Below, piece after piece: positions 18,436-28,253 of a stretch of DNA of 64,000 nt. The stretch spans positions 1-64,000 of the forward strand of contig NZ_JAURVN010000011.1 of assembly GCF_030655415.1 (NCBI RefSeq), given 5' to 3'. The notes beneath the pieces are model-generated. The model did no database searches. It was not told the origin of the DNA and was given only the letters and a program-made list of their open reading frames with translations. How positions within the stretch are numbered: the stretch's first letter is position 1; every line of letters begins with the position of its first letter. A program made the translations under genes and the position numbers. The DNA comes from Herminiimonas sp. GTDB taxonomy: Bacteria > Pseudomonadota > Gammaproteobacteria > Burkholderiales > Burkholderiaceae.

Positions 18436-19425
18436 TTGGCTTCCGCTTCTACTTCTTCCGCACAAAACCTGCTCATACAACCCATCGCCGCAGATCTGAA
18501 CGCAGTCGATACGGTGATACGCCAAAAACTCCACTCGGAAGTGGCGCTGGTCAACCAAATTGCGGAATACATTATTAGCGCAGGCGGCAAACGCATACGC
18601 CCAGTGCTGGTTTTATTGATAGCGAACGCTTACAGCTATCGCGGCACCGACCATCACCAATTGGCCGCTGTAGTCGAATTTATTCATACCGCTACCTTGT
18701 TGCATGACGATGTTGTGGACGAATCGTCACTAAGACGCGGCCGCAAAACTGCCAATGCCCTATTCGGAAATGCAGCATCCGTGCTGGTGGGCGACTTCCT
18801 TTATTCGCGCGCTTTCCAGATGATGGTCTCGGTTGGCGACATCCGCATCATGCAGATCCTGGCTGATGCGACCAATGTGATTGCCGAAGGCGAAGTCCTG
18901 CAATTGCTGAACATGCACGATCCGGATGTTTCAGAAGAGCGCTATACCCAAGTTATACGCTCCAAAACTGCCAAATTATTCGAAGCTGCCGCCCAATTGG
19001 GCGCACTGATTGCGGGGGCTTCGGATGCAGAAATCGAAGCCGCAGCAGAATATGGCCGTTCGCTCGGCACCGCGTTCCAACTGATTGATGATGTACTGGA
19101 TTACTCAGGTCAGGCCGACGATATTGGCAAAAATGTGGGTGACGATTTACGCGAAGGCAAAGCCACGTTGCCGCTGATTTATCTGATGGAACATGGCACA
19201 GAAGAACAACGCCAACTCGTGCGTAATTGCATCGAAAACGGCGACGAACAGCATTTCGATGCAGTTCTATTCGCCGTTACGACATCCGGTGCGCTCGATT
19301 ACACCAAGCGTAAAGCCGAAGAAGCCTCAGCGCGAGCGAGTGCATCCATCATTAGCTTACCTGAGAGTAAGTTCAAGGAAGCACTGCTTAAATTGAGTGA
19401 TTTCGCGGTTCATCGAAATCACTAA
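18436..19425 (+). CDS. ispB: octaprenyl diphosphate synthase
   Basis: Long-chain trans-prenyl diphosphate synthase (329 aa) that extends FPP with IPP to the C40 side chain of ubiquinone/menaquinone. The two aspartate-rich Mg-binding motifs are LLHDDVVDESSLRRG and QLIDDVLDYSG. AGGKRIRPVLVLL and GDDLREGKATLPLIYL are also characteristic. The only start that keeps the family N-terminus is TTG at 18436, with AGG upstream; no in-frame ATG exists before the conserved core. It diverges from rplU, the usual arrangement in betaproteobacteria. The chain-length assignment (C40) is inferred. Confidence 0.92.
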   Translation: MASASTSSAQNLLIQPIAADLNAVDTVIRQKLHSEVALVNQIAEYIISAGGKRIRPVLVLLIANAYSYRGTDHHQLAAVVEFIHTATLLHDDVVDESSLRRGRKTANALFGNAASVLVGDFLYSRAFQMMVSVGDIRIMQILADATNVIAEGEVLQLLNMHDPDVSEERYTQVIRSKTAKLFEAAAQLGALIAGASDAEIEAAAEYGRSLGTAFQLIDDVLDYSGQADDIGKNVGDDLREGKATLPLIYLMEHGTEEQRQLVRNCIENGDEQHFDAVLFAVTTSGALDYTKRKAEEASARASASIISLPESKFKEALLKLSDFAVHRNH

Positions 19426-19679
19426 TTTAGACTGATTGCCATCAAAGCCGTTTTTCAAAAAAGTAAATACAAAAACCTGAGCCAAACTCATTGTTTTGAA
19501 TGATATTTATAGTATCTCCACATCGCTAATCACAACCTAAAGTATCGCACCCAAGCCAAATGTTGCATTTTGTTGTTTAGAGAAGTAACAAGCCCTCCGA
19601 TATCTTTACAAAACAGATGCTTAGAGGCATTATCTAACGCACCTTCGATGTTTCAATCGATCCATTCGGCATAAATACA

Positions 19680-21404
19680 ATGGCTGCAGTCCTCCCTAGC
19701 TCGGCGTCAAATAGTGCGATGTCAGGTCTTGCTCGCGCATTGCTGCAAGCTGGACAAATAACGCCGCAACAAGCCGACACGATAGCCAAACAAGCGACTA
19801 GCGAAAAAATTGCATTTATAGACGCGCTCCTCAAAAGCGATATCTTGAATGCATCAAGGCTAGCGGCATTTTGCTCTCAGACATTTGGTTATCCACTCCT
19901 CGATTTAGCCGCTTTCAATAGCGGCAATCTGCCCGAAAAAATAATTGATGCGAAGCTGATGCAAAGTCAGCGCGTGATTGCACTTGCCAAGCGCGGCAAT
20001 AAGGTATTGATTGCGATTTCAGATCCCACCAATTCCCAGGCATTGGATCAGATCAAGTTTCAGACGCAGTTGACTGTCGAACCTATCATCGTCGATCACT
20101 CGACATTGCTGAAGTTGATCGAGAAGCTTGGGCAGAGTGCCGAGCAAGACTTAAACGAACTGATAGGCGATGACCTAGAAATTGATTTCGTTGAAGAAGA
20201 TCTGGAGGCTGCGACTGAAGGCGGCACCACCGATATCGATGACGCCCCGGTCGTCAAATTTTTGCAAAAGATTCTAGTCGATGCGATCAACCTTGGCGCA
20301 TCCGATCTTCATTTTGAACCATTCGAAAAATTCTATCGCATCCGTTTTCGTGTCGATGGTGTACTGCGTGATATTGCGCAACCGCCATTAGCGATCAAGG
20401 AAAAATTAGCCTCGCGTATCAAGGTTATTTCCAAGCTGGATATTTCGGAAAAACGCGTACCGCAAGACGGCCGCATGAAGCTTGTGATGTCGAAAACGCG
20501 CTCCATCGATTTCCGCGTCAGTACTTTACCGACGCTGTTTGGCGAAAAGATCGTGATGCGGATTCTGGATGGTTCGCAAGCACAGATGGGCATCGAGGCA
20601 CTCGGCTACGATCAGGATCAAAAGGAAACGCTGATGAATGCGATTCAGCGACCTTACGGCATGGTACTGGTCACAGGTCCGACAGGTTCCGGCAAAACTG
20701 TCTCACTCTACACTTGCCTGAACATTCTGAACAAACCTGGCATCAATATTTCAACGGCAGAAGATCCCGCCGAGATCAATTTACCAGGTGTGAATCAGGT
20801 CAATGTGAATGACCGTGCAGGGCTGACTTTCCCAGTCGCATTGAAAGCCTTCCTGCGGCAAGATCCAGACATCATCATGGTCGGCGAAATTCGCGACCTG
20901 GAAACCGCTGACATCGCTATCAAGGCAGCGCAAACCGGCCACATGGTTTTCTCGACGCTGCACACCAACGACGCGCCTGCGACCCTAACCCGCTTGATGA
21001 ATATGGGCGTCGCGCCTTTCAATATTGCATCGTCGGTGATTTTGATCACTGCGCAACGTTTGGCTCGCCGTCTTTGTACGTGCAAACAGACTACTGTTAT
21101 TCCAGATGAGGCTTTGCTGGAAGCAGGCTTTCATGAAGACGATCTGGATGGTACCTGGCTCCCCTACAAACCAGTAGGTTGCGAGCGTTGCAGTGGCAGC
21201 GGCTACAAAGGTCGCTTGGGCATTTATCAAATCATGCCGATCAGCGAAGAAATCGAACACATTATTCTGAATCACGGTACCTCTCTGGAAATCGAAGCAC
21301 AGGCAAAAAAAGATGGCGTTCGCACCTTGCGTGAATCAGGCCTGAGAAAAGTCAAACAGGGTATGACCAGCCTGGAAGAAATTCTGGGTTGTACAAACCA
21401 ATAA
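19680..21404 (+). CDS. pilB: type IV pilus assembly ATPase PilB
   Basis: Cytoplasmic hexameric ATPase (574 aa) that powers pilus extension. The N-terminal MshEN/T2SSE-N domain spans about 1-160. The C-terminal secretion ATPase has Walker A GPTGSGKTVSL, the Asp box DDAPVVKFLQKILVDAINLGASDLHFEP, Walker B DIIMVGEIRD and the His box TGHMVFSTLHTNDAPATLTRL. A tetracysteine zinc site is formed by CTC and CERCSGSG. First gene of pilB-pilC-pilD, followed by pilC after 15 bp. The 254 bp upstream contains no recognised promoter and no tRNA. Confidence 0.97.
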   Translation: MAAVLPSSASNSAMSGLARALLQAGQITPQQADTIAKQATSEKIAFIDALLKSDILNASRLAAFCSQTFGYPLLDLAAFNSGNLPEKIIDAKLMQSQRVIALAKRGNKVLIAISDPTNSQALDQIKFQTQLTVEPIIVDHSTLLKLIEKLGQSAEQDLNELIGDDLEIDFVEEDLEAATEGGTTDIDDAPVVKFLQKILVDAINLGASDLHFEPFEKFYRIRFRVDGVLRDIAQPPLAIKEKLASRIKVISKLDISEKRVPQDGRMKLVMSKTRSIDFRVSTLPTLFGEKIVMRILDGSQAQMGIEALGYDQDQKETLMNAIQRPYGMVLVTGPTGSGKTVSLYTCLNILNKPGINISTAEDPAEINLPGVNQVNVNDRAGLTFPVALKAFLRQDPDIIMVGEIRDLETADIAIKAAQTGHMVFSTLHTNDAPATLTRLMNMGVAPFNIASSVILITAQRLARRLCTCKQTTVIPDEALLEAGFHEDDLDGTWLPYKPVGCERCSGSGYKGRLGIYQIMPISEEIEHIILNHGTSLEIEAQAKKDGVRTLRESGLRKVKQGMTSLEEILGCTNQ

Positions 21405-21419
21405 TAAAGAGGTCTAGGG

Positions 21420-22652
21420 ATGGCAACTTCAGCACGTAAGGTTGGAAGCAGCACACTTGCCAAGGAGGCTGTTTTTGTCTGGGAGGGCAAGGACAAAGCA
21501 GGGAAAATCGTACGCGGTGAACTACGTGCAGGTGGGGAATCTGTCGTCAATGCGACGCTACGTCGGCAAGGTGTGTTGGTCACCAAAGTTAAAAAGAAAA
21601 CTTATCGCAGCGGGAAAAAAGTTTCTGATAAAGACATCACACTGTTCACTCGTCAACTGGCAACCATGATGAAGGCTGGCGTACCGCTGCTTCAATCATT
21701 CGATATTGTTGCCAAAGGCAATGACAATCCATCTGTCTCAAAATTGATTCAGGACATTCGTGCGGATGTGGAAACCGGGACCAGCCTGAACCAAGCGTTC
21801 CGCAAATTCCCATTGTATTTCGATCCACTTTTTTGCAACCTGGTTGGCGCAGGCGAACAGGCGGGTATTCTGGAAGACTTGTTGACGCGACTTGCGATAT
21901 ACAAGGAAAAAACGCTAGCCATCAAAGCAAAGATTAAATCTGCATTGGTCTACCCCGTTGCGATTTTAGGCGTGGCATTTCTTGTGACCGCAGTCATCAT
22001 GATTTGGGTCGTACCTGCCTTCAAGGAAGTGTTCAAAAGTTTCGGCGCCGATCTACCCGCACCAACGTTGATGGTGATGGCGATTTCCGACTTCTTTGTC
22101 TCGTATTGGTATCTGATATTCGGATTACTGTTTGCTGGCCTCTATCTGTTTTTCCAATCGTGGAAACGTTCATTGAAAATGCAACGCACTATGGATAGAT
22201 TGCTGTTGAAAGCACCTATCTTTGGCGCAGTAATACGTAAAGCGACGATTGCACGCTGGACACGTACACTCGCGACCATGTTCGCCGCTGGCGTGCCGCT
22301 AGTGGAATCGCTTGATTCGGTAGGTGGTGCCGCTGGCAACGCAGTATATCTGGATGCAACGAAGAAAATTCAGAACGAAGTCAGTACCGGCACCAGCTTG
22401 ACTGTTGCAATGCAAAACTCCGACGTATTTCCAAACATGGTCACGCAGATGGTATCGATCGGCGAAGAGTCCGGCTCACTCGATAATATGCTCGGCAAAG
22501 TTGCCGACTTTTATGAAGATGAAGTCGATGAAGCTGTGGCTTCACTTTCCAGCCTGATGGAACCGCTGATCATGGTCATTCTGGGTGTCCTCATCGGCGG
22601 CTTGGTTATCGCCATGTATCTCCCAATTTTCAAACTGGGTTCCGTGGTCTGA
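21420..22652 (+). CDS. pilC: type IV pilus inner-membrane platform protein PilC
   Basis: Polytopic platform protein (410 aa) that couples PilB to pilin insertion. It has two tandem GspF/T2SF domains, about 75-195 and 278-400: LFTRQLATMMKAGVPLLQSFDIV in the first and WTRTLATMFAAGVPLVESLDSVGG in the second. Each is followed by hydrophobic segments (VAFLVTAVIMIWVVPAF; PLIMVILGVLIGGLVIAMYLPIF). The N-terminus includes FVWEGKDKAGKIVRGELRA, typical of PilC. AGAGGT precedes the ATG. The last base is shared with the pilD start (TGATG), so the two are translationally coupled. Confidence 0.97.
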   Translation: MATSARKVGSSTLAKEAVFVWEGKDKAGKIVRGELRAGGESVVNATLRRQGVLVTKVKKKTYRSGKKVSDKDITLFTRQLATMMKAGVPLLQSFDIVAKGNDNPSVSKLIQDIRADVETGTSLNQAFRKFPLYFDPLFCNLVGAGEQAGILEDLLTRLAIYKEKTLAIKAKIKSALVYPVAILGVAFLVTAVIMIWVVPAFKEVFKSFGADLPAPTLMVMAISDFFVSYWYLIFGLLFAGLYLFFQSWKRSLKMQRTMDRLLLKAPIFGAVIRKATIARWTRTLATMFAAGVPLVESLDSVGGAAGNAVYLDATKKIQNEVSTGTSLTVAMQNSDVFPNMVTQMVSIGEESGSLDNMLGKVADFYEDEVDEAVASLSSLMEPLIMVILGVLIGGLVIAMYLPIFKLGSVV

Positions 22653-23515
22653 TGATGGAGTTACTTTGGTCTGCGCCTGCGGGTAGCGTATTACCCGCAA
22701 TCGTTGCTGGTGTATTCGGTTTGCTGATTGGTAGTTTTCTCAACGTTGTGATTCATCGCATGCCGAAAATGATGCAGCGTGAATCCGACAACTACGTTGC
22801 GCACGAAAGTGGCAAGCCTCTGCCGCACGAAGACCGCTACGATCTGGTAATGCCGCGCTCCGCTTGTCCGCAGTGCGGACACCAGATTACGGCGAAAGAA
22901 AATATTCCCGTCTTCAGCTATGCATTTTTACGCGGTAAATGCATAGCCTGCAAAACGCATATCTCGATTCGTTATCCTATCGTTGAATTACTAACGGGCG
23001 TGTTGTCAGCTTTGCTGATCTGGCATTTTGGTAGCGGCTTGCTCGGTCTTGCGACGCTGGTCTTTACTTATCTTCTGATCGCAATGACGTTTATCGACGC
23101 TGATACGCAGTTGCTACCGGATGATTTGACCTTGCCTTTACTCTGGCTAGGCTTGCTCATCAATCTGAACGGCGCCTTTGTACCTTTGGAAGAAGCTGTG
23201 ATGGGTGCGGCGGCAGGTTATTTGAGTTTGTGGTCGATTTATTGGCTATTCAAGCTGGTGACTGGCAAAGAAGGCATGGGTTACGGCGACTTCAAGTTAT
23301 TAGCGGCGCTAGGCGCATGGTTAGGCTGGAAAATGCTACCGGTCATCATTTTGCTATCGTCCTTAGTCGGAGCTGTAGTCGGGATTGCATTGATTGTGCT
23401 GGCAAAACGTGGTCGCGATATTCCAATCCCATTCGGCCCCTACCTCGCAGCCGCCGGTTTGCTGACTTTGTTTTACGGCAAACCTTTGGCACAAATGTAT
23501 TTAGGCTTTTACTGA
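22652..23515 (+). CDS. pilD: prepilin peptidase / N-methyltransferase PilD
   Basis: Inner-membrane aspartic peptidase (287 aa) that removes the prepilin leader and methylates the new N-terminus. It shows the [12 protein letters not shown] motif, two CxxC pairs ([17 protein letters not shown]) in the cytosolic methyltransferase-linked loop, and the two catalytic aspartates in [14 protein letters not shown] and [18 protein letters not shown]. About seven to eight membrane segments are evident. It overlaps pilC by one base and is followed by coaE after 4 bp, a common pilBCD-coaE order in beta- and gammaproteobacteria. Confidence 0.97.
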   Translation: MMELLWSAPAGSVLPAIVAGVFGLLIGSFLNVVIHRMPKMMQRESDNYVAHESGKPLPHEDRYDLVMPRSACPQCGHQITAKENIPVFSYAFLRGKCIACKTHISIRYPIVELLTGVLSALLIWHFGSGLLGLATLVFTYLLIAMTFIDADTQLLPDDLTLPLLWLGLLINLNGAFVPLEEAVMGAAAGYLSLWSIYWLFKLVTGKEGMGYGDFKLLAALGAWLGWKMLPVIILLSSLVGAVVGIALIVLAKRGRDIPIPFGPYLAAAGLLTLFYGKPLAQMYLGFY

Positions 23516-23519
23516 GCAG

Positions 23520-24146
23520 ATGGCAGCTCCAGCATCCCAGCATCGATTTTCCATAGGCTTGACCGGCGGCATTGGTAGCGGCAAAAGTACAGTTGCCGAC
23601 ATGTTTGCTGCGCATGGTGCTGCCGTAATCGATACCGATCTGATTGCACACCAACTGACGGTCGCAGGAGGCCGCGCAATCGACGCGATCAAGCTGGCGT
23701 TCGGAGCAGACTTCATCGCAGCTAGCGGGGCTTTGGATCGAGCAAAAATGCGCGAAGCTGTGTTTGCTGATCCTGCAGAGAAAAAGCGCCTAGAAGCTAT
23801 TCTTCATCCGTTGATCCGCACAGAAACCGAACATGCTGCAGCGCAAGCACAAGGTGCGTATATATTGTTCGTAGTGCCATTGCTAGTCGAGTCCGGATTG
23901 TGGAAGCAAAGAGTGTCACGCGTGTTGGTAATCGACTGTTCGGAAGAAACGCAAATCCGCCGTGTGATGCAGCGCAATAAACTCACCGAGCCGCAAGTAC
24001 GCGCCATCATTGCCGCGCAGGCGCCACGCGAAGCCAGACTCGCAGCAGCAGATGAGATCATCATCAACGATAGCGATACAGCGGCGCTGGTCCCGCAAAT
24101 ACAGCGTTTGCACGATTTATATGTGTCACTGGCCGGCTGTGGTTGA
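23520..24146 (+). CDS. coaE: dephospho-CoA kinase
   Basis: Last step of coenzyme A biosynthesis: ATP-dependent phosphorylation of the 3'-OH of dephospho-CoA (208 aa, usual length). P-loop [18 protein letters not shown], then [10 protein letters not shown], the [10 protein letters not shown] motif and [12 protein letters not shown], with [27 protein letters not shown] lid residues (seen as [22 protein letters not shown]). It starts 4 bp after the pilD stop and is probably in the pil transcript. The shared operon reflects conserved order rather than shared function. Confidence 0.97.
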   Translation: MAAPASQHRFSIGLTGGIGSGKSTVADMFAAHGAAVIDTDLIAHQLTVAGGRAIDAIKLAFGADFIAASGALDRAKMREAVFADPAEKKRLEAILHPLIRTETEHAAAQAQGAYILFVVPLLVESGLWKQRVSRVLVIDCSEETQIRRVMQRNKLTEPQVRAIIAAQAPREARLAAADEIIINDSDTAALVPQIQRLHDLYVSLAGCG

Positions 24147-24326
24147 ACATCCTCTTATACTTACGGTCTATCAACATTAATATTCGCTGAAATTGCGTGA
24201 AATCCAGGCATGCAAACGCAGTGATCGCAAACAAAATTGCACCTGCATTTGTAATTTGCCTCGGCTTCGTTCAGAATCACACAATTAGCTCGTATTGCCC
24301 GCTTTAAACTTTAAAGGGATGCCACT

Positions 24327-25082
24327 TTGATTGTCTACGAATACCCTTTCAACGAGCGTATTCGCACGTTGTTGCGGTTAGAAGACCTGTACGAGAAATT
24401 CGCTTTCTTTGTCGGTCATGATCATCCGCAGCACCATCACGTCGCCCTCTCCACAATTTTCGAAATGCTGGAAGTAGCCGGTCGCGCCGATCTCAAATCA
24501 GATCTGCTGCAAGAACTGGAACGTCAGAAGCAAACCCTACTCGGATTCAAATCCAATCCCAATGTCGAAGCAGAAATGCTGGATGCAATCCTGTTCGACA
24601 TCGAGCGTATCAGTACCGCACTAGTCGCGTCACAAGGAAAAACTGGCCAGCATATACGCGAGAATGAATGGCTGATGAGCATACGTGGCCGCACCATCAT
24701 TCCAGGCGGCGCTTGCGAATTTGATCTGCCGTCCTATTACGCGTGGCAAAATGATTCCGCTGAACAGCGTCTGGCGGATATCAATAAATGGTTTACGCCG
24801 CTGGCACCATTATTCGACGCAATCGGCATGATCTTGCGCTTGCTACGTGAGTCGGGACGTCCGGTAAAAATGATTGCGCAAGCAGGTAGCTACCAGCAAA
24901 TGTTGCAAGGTAAGGCCTACCAAATGCTGCGCTTGAATATTGATGAAGGCTTGGGTGCGATTCCCGAGATATCCGCCAACAAATACATGTTGTGGATACG
25001 TTTTACCTCGCAAGATGGCGATATGAAACCGAAAGCGTTCGAAGGCGATGTGCCGTTCGAGCTGAGCTTGTGCAGTTTTTGA
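24327..25082 (+). CDS. zapD: cell division protein ZapD
   Basis: FtsZ-binding protein (251 aa, typical length) that cross-links FtsZ filaments at the Z-ring. Recognised by [25 protein letters not shown] at the start and by [20 protein letters not shown] and [32 protein letters not shown] near the end. The start is TTG at 24327, preceded by AAAGGGA; the nearest ATG (24319) is out of frame and closes at once. It lies 180 bp after coaE and 13 bp before yacG, the usual coaE-zapD-yacG order. Confidence 0.93.
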   Translation: MIVYEYPFNERIRTLLRLEDLYEKFAFFVGHDHPQHHHVALSTIFEMLEVAGRADLKSDLLQELERQKQTLLGFKSNPNVEAEMLDAILFDIERISTALVASQGKTGQHIRENEWLMSIRGRTIIPGGACEFDLPSYYAWQNDSAEQRLADINKWFTPLAPLFDAIGMILRLLRESGRPVKMIAQAGSYQQMLQGKAYQMLRLNIDEGLGAIPEISANKYMLWIRFTSQDGDMKPKAFEGDVPFELSLCSF

Positions 25083-25095
25083 TTAGATAGTTTTT

Positions 25096-25290
25096 ATGGT
25101 TACGATAGTTGATTGCCCAACATGCGGCACCAAAGTGGAATGGTCGGAAATAAGCAAGTTTCGGCCCTTCTGTTCCAATCGCTGCAAGCAAATCGACTTG
25201 GGTGCCTGGGCTGAAGAGAAGTATGTAATTCCAGTCGTCAATCCACTGGACGATCTGGACGAAGATATTCCTCCACCGCCACAACCTTAA
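25096..25290 (+). CDS. yacG: DNA gyrase inhibitor YacG
   Basis: Small zinc protein (64 aa) that in E. coli binds GyrB and inhibits gyrase. The four zinc cysteines are visible in [10 protein letters not shown] and [17 protein letters not shown], followed by an acidic/Pro-rich tail ([13 protein letters not shown]). The length and motif order are typical. It follows zapD after 13 bp and is convergent with mutT. Confidence 0.95.
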   Translation: MVTIVDCPTCGTKVEWSEISKFRPFCSNRCKQIDLGAWAEEKYVIPVVNPLDDLDEDIPPPPQP

Positions 25291-25339
25291 TCAGCCACGC
25301 AACGTTTAAAACAGCGCGTTCGCTGAATAGCGCTACTAT

Positions 25340-25360
25340 TTACGTCACTCACTGACGTAA
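25340..25360. terminator. small hairpin at the mutT 3' end
   Basis: TTACGTCA at 25340-25347 pairs with TGACGTAA at 25353-25360 and overlaps the mutT stop. It has no T-run, so it is only a possible terminator for the convergent yacG and mutT. Confidence 0.35.
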
Positions 25361-25753
25361 CTTATCGAGCCATTCAATTAATGGAATAGTAGCCGGCAAT
25401 AGCGGTTCGACACCAACGCAACCCTGCCAGGCAAATGCTTGATTTTCCAGACTTTGCGGATCACCACGCCATTCCCGGCTGATGTAAAAGTGCAAGCGCA
25501 CATGCGCATGCGGATAAATATGTTCGACGCCGCACCACGGTTCTGCAGAAACAATCTCTACTCCCAACTCCTCAACGAACTCGCGCTTCAAGGCATCGAA
25601 TATCGCTTCGCCAGCCTCAACTTTTCCACCGGGGAATTCCCAATAACCCGCGTATGGTTTTCCCTCTGGTCGTTGACCGAGCAGCACGTCGCCATTCGGC
25701 TGCATCAAGATACCGACTGCGACATCAATAGGTTTAGGCTGGACTTCAGACAT
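25349..25753 (-). CDS. mutT: 8-oxo-dGTP diphosphatase MutT (Nudix)
   Basis: Nudix hydrolase (134 aa, standard MutT length) that removes mutagenic 8-oxo-dGTP from the nucleotide pool. It begins with VAVGILMQPNGDVLLGQRPEGKPYAGYWEFPGGKVEAGE and has the complete Nudix box from GGKVEAGEAIFDALKREFVEELGVEI. The W at AFAWQGCVGVEPLLPA fits MutT proteins. It is the last gene of the argJ, DUF815 ATPase, mutT series on the minus strand, starting 72 bp after the ATPase stop. Confidence 0.93.
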   Translation of the reverse strand: MSEVQPKPIDVAVGILMQPNGDVLLGQRPEGKPYAGYWEFPGGKVEAGEAIFDALKREFVEELGVEIVSAEPWCGVEHIYPHAHVRLHFYISREWRGDPQSLENQAFAWQGCVGVEPLLPATIPLIEWLDKLRQ

Positions 25754-25825
25754 AAGAGCACGGGAAAAGTATCAAGGGGGCAAGTTCAAACGGCACGCAA
25801 GCATACATCTTGCACGCCATGTAAA

Positions 25826-26701
25826 TCACTTCGGCAGTTTGCCGGCATAATCCTTGGCGAATTGCCATGCCACACGACCAGAGCGTGAACCGCGCTGCAA
25901 GGCCCACTGTAAAGCCGCGGTTCTAGCTTCTTCAATCTGCTGTGGATTGCAGCCAAAATGGGCCAGCCAATGGGCAGCGATATCCAGATAGTCATCTTGC
26001 CGGAACGGATAAAAGGTCACCCACAATCCAAAACGTTCAGACAGCGAAATTTTTTCTTCTACTGTCTCGCCTGGATGCAGATCGCCGTTGTCGTCTGTCT
26101 TGTAGCTGGCGTTGTCCGACATACGCTCTGGCAGCAAGTGCCGCCGATTCGATGTTGCATAGATCAGCACATTGTCCGATTGCGCAGAGATGCTACCGTC
26201 CAACGCCACCTTCAATGCTTTGTAACCACTCTCGCCTTCTTCAAACGACAGATCGTCACAAAAGATGATGAAGCGTTCAGGCCGACCAGAAACCAAATCC
26301 ACGATATCCGCAAGATCGCCCAGATCATCTTTGTCGACTTCAATCAGGCGCAAACCTTGGTCTGCAAATTGATTCAGGCAAGCCTTGATCAAGGATGATT
26401 TTCCTGTACCACGTGCGCCGGTCAGCAGTACATTGTTTGCAGGAACACCATCAACGAACTGCTTGGTGTTCTGTTCGATCTGCTGCTTTTGCGGACCAAT
26501 GTTATGCAGATCCGTCAACGCGATAGGCGACAAATGCGCAACCGGCTGCAAATAGCCGCGACCATCTTTACCGCTGGATTTGCGCCAGCGAAAGGCGATG
26601 CCTGCATTCCAGTCCGGCGTAGCAACTGCAGGAGGCAAAATAGCTTCCAGGCGACCGAGTAAAGCTTCGGCACGGGTTAAAAACTGTTCAAGTTGTGTCA
26701 T
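25826..26701 (-). CDS. DUF815-family AAA ATPase
   Basis: P-loop ATPase (291 aa) of the family annotated ATP-binding protein/DUF815. Walker A is GARGTGKSSL and Walker B is FIIFCDDLSFEEGE. Other conserved parts are VLIYATSNRRHLLPERM and SLSERFGLWVTFYPFRQDDYL (arginine-finger region). The N-terminal FRWRKSSGKDGRGYLQPV is also typical. The biochemical function is unknown. The gene sits between argJ and mutT, an order found across betaproteobacteria, but the context does not explain its job. Confidence 0.88.
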   Translation of the reverse strand: MTQLEQFLTRAEALLGRLEAILPPAVATPDWNAGIAFRWRKSSGKDGRGYLQPVAHLSPIALTDLHNIGPQKQQIEQNTKQFVDGVPANNVLLTGARGTGKSSLIKACLNQFADQGLRLIEVDKDDLGDLADIVDLVSGRPERFIIFCDDLSFEEGESGYKALKVALDGSISAQSDNVLIYATSNRRHLLPERMSDNASYKTDDNGDLHPGETVEEKISLSERFGLWVTFYPFRQDDYLDIAAHWLAHFGCNPQQIEEARTAALQWALQRGSRSGRVAWQFAKDYAGKLPK

Positions 26702-26795
26702 GTTATTCAGCGTAATTAATTACTTCAAAGCGTATTTCAAAGCGCGGTTCCAAGCATGCTTTACAGCCTTGGTTCAGCCGCGCACGCGACGTATA

Positions 26796-28031
26796 TCAAG
26801 AACGGTAATCGGCATTGATCGTCACGTATTCATGCGATAAATCGCAGGTCCAGATGGTGGCATCTGCGTTGCCGCGACCGAGTTTAACCCGCACAGTAAT
26901 TTCGCTTTGCTTCATCACGCGTTGACCGTCTTCTTCCTTGTAATCCGGATTGCGGCCGCCGTTTTTTGCGACCCATACGTCATCCAGATACAGATTCAAT
27001 TTGCTTACATCCAGATCATCGACACCGGCGTAACCGATAGCGGCGAGGATGCGGCCGAGATTTGGATCAGACGCAAAGAAAGCAGTTTTAACCAATGGCG
27101 AATGCGCAATCGAATAAGCGATCTTGCGGCACTCTTCGACATCGTTGCCTTCTTCTACCGTCACTGTAATGAACTTGGTTGCACCTTCGCCATCACGCAC
27201 GATCATTTGCGCCAACTCTTGCGACAAGCCAAGAACCGCGGCAGCGAGTGCCGTGTATTCCGGCGTATCAATCGCATTGATTTCCAGCGGTGAAGTACCG
27301 GTTGCGATCACGATGAACGAATCGTTGGTCGATGTATCACCGTCGATCGTAATGCAGTTGAATGAGCGATCAGCTACTTGCTTGACCATATGATCCAACA
27401 CCGGCTGCGCCACTTTGGCATCGGTTGCCATAAAGCCCAGCATGGTCGCCATATTTGGCTTGATCATGCCAGCGCCTTTGCTCACGCCAGTCAGCGTAAT
27501 CGTATGACCGTTGATCGTGACTTGACGCGATGCGGCTTTCGGCTGCGTATCAGTGGTCATGATCGACAAGGCCGCGTTGTGCCAGTTGTCTGATTTTAAG
27601 TTCGAAATGGCTTGCGGCAAACCGGCGACTAAACGATCAACCGGCAATGGTTCGAGAATCACGCCGGTAGAAAACGGCAGGATTTGCGATGCATCGCAAT
27701 CCAGCAATTTTGCCAATGCGGCACACGTAGCATTCGCATCCGCCAGCCCGGTTTCGCCAGTGCCGGCATTCGCATTGCCAGTGTTAATAACCAGCGCGCG
27801 TATCGGCGCTCCAACTTTGCGATTCGCCAAATGTTCTTTGCAGACTTGTACCGGTGCGGCGCAAAAGCGATTCTTCGTGAAGACGCCAGTCACAGTTGCA
27901 GTCGGCGCCAATTTCATCACCAACACATCTTTGCGATTGGCCTTGCGTATTCCCGCTTCGGCTTGACCGAGCTCGATACCGGCAACTGCGGTCAGATTTT
28001 CAGGAATGGGAAGAGGGAGATTGACGGCCAT
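26796..28031 (-). CDS. argJ: bifunctional ornithine acetyltransferase / N-acetylglutamate synthase
   Basis: Arginine biosynthesis enzyme (411 aa) that transfers acetyl from N-acetylornithine to glutamate and may also use acetyl-CoA. The precursor self-cleaves at the Ala-Thr bond in [20 protein letters not shown], giving alpha and beta chains. Other conserved elements are [28 protein letters not shown] and [14 protein letters not shown]. Whether it is bi- or monofunctional cannot be told from sequence alone. It is read from 28031 on the minus strand, downstream of the secA terminator, so it probably has its own promoter in the 28032-28190 gap. Confidence 0.97.
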   Translation of the reverse strand: MAVNLPLPIPENLTAVAGIELGQAEAGIRKANRKDVLVMKLAPTATVTGVFTKNRFCAAPVQVCKEHLANRKVGAPIRALVINTGNANAGTGETGLADANATCAALAKLLDCDASQILPFSTGVILEPLPVDRLVAGLPQAISNLKSDNWHNAALSIMTTDTQPKAASRQVTINGHTITLTGVSKGAGMIKPNMATMLGFMATDAKVAQPVLDHMVKQVADRSFNCITIDGDTSTNDSFIVIATGTSPLEINAIDTPEYTALAAAVLGLSQELAQMIVRDGEGATKFITVTVEEGNDVEECRKIAYSIAHSPLVKTAFFASDPNLGRILAAIGYAGVDDLDVSKLNLYLDDVWVAKNGGRNPDYKEEDGQRVMKQSEITVRVKLGRGNADATIWTCDLSHEYVTINADYRS

Positions 28032-28194
28032 GGCTTTAATTTATGTAAGGTTAAAAAATAGAACTACATCGATAGCAAGCGCTGAATATAGTGTTCAACG
28101 ACGAATACTGAATTCAGAAGCTATCGCAAATGGATATTGTAAACGCTTGAACCAGCATCAGCAGAATCCGCGCTCAGTACGCAGCCGCCAAAGT

Positions 28195-28230
28195 AAAAGG
28201 GCGGGTGAGATATAAACCCACGCGCCCTTC
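28195..28230 (-). terminator. secA terminator
   Basis: On the minus strand AAGGGCG and CGCCCTT-type arms with inner GTGGG/CACCC pairs form an imperfect hairpin between 28195 and 28230, ending in TTTTAC. It lies about 25-60 bp after the secA stop. Confidence 0.7.
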
Positions 28231-28253
28231 ATTGTTCAGTGCTTGATCAGAAC

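Noticed and set aside
19426..19679. tRNA gene between ispB and pilB
   Set aside because: Some relatives carry a tRNA here as I recall, but no cloverleaf or T-loop motif is present in this gap.
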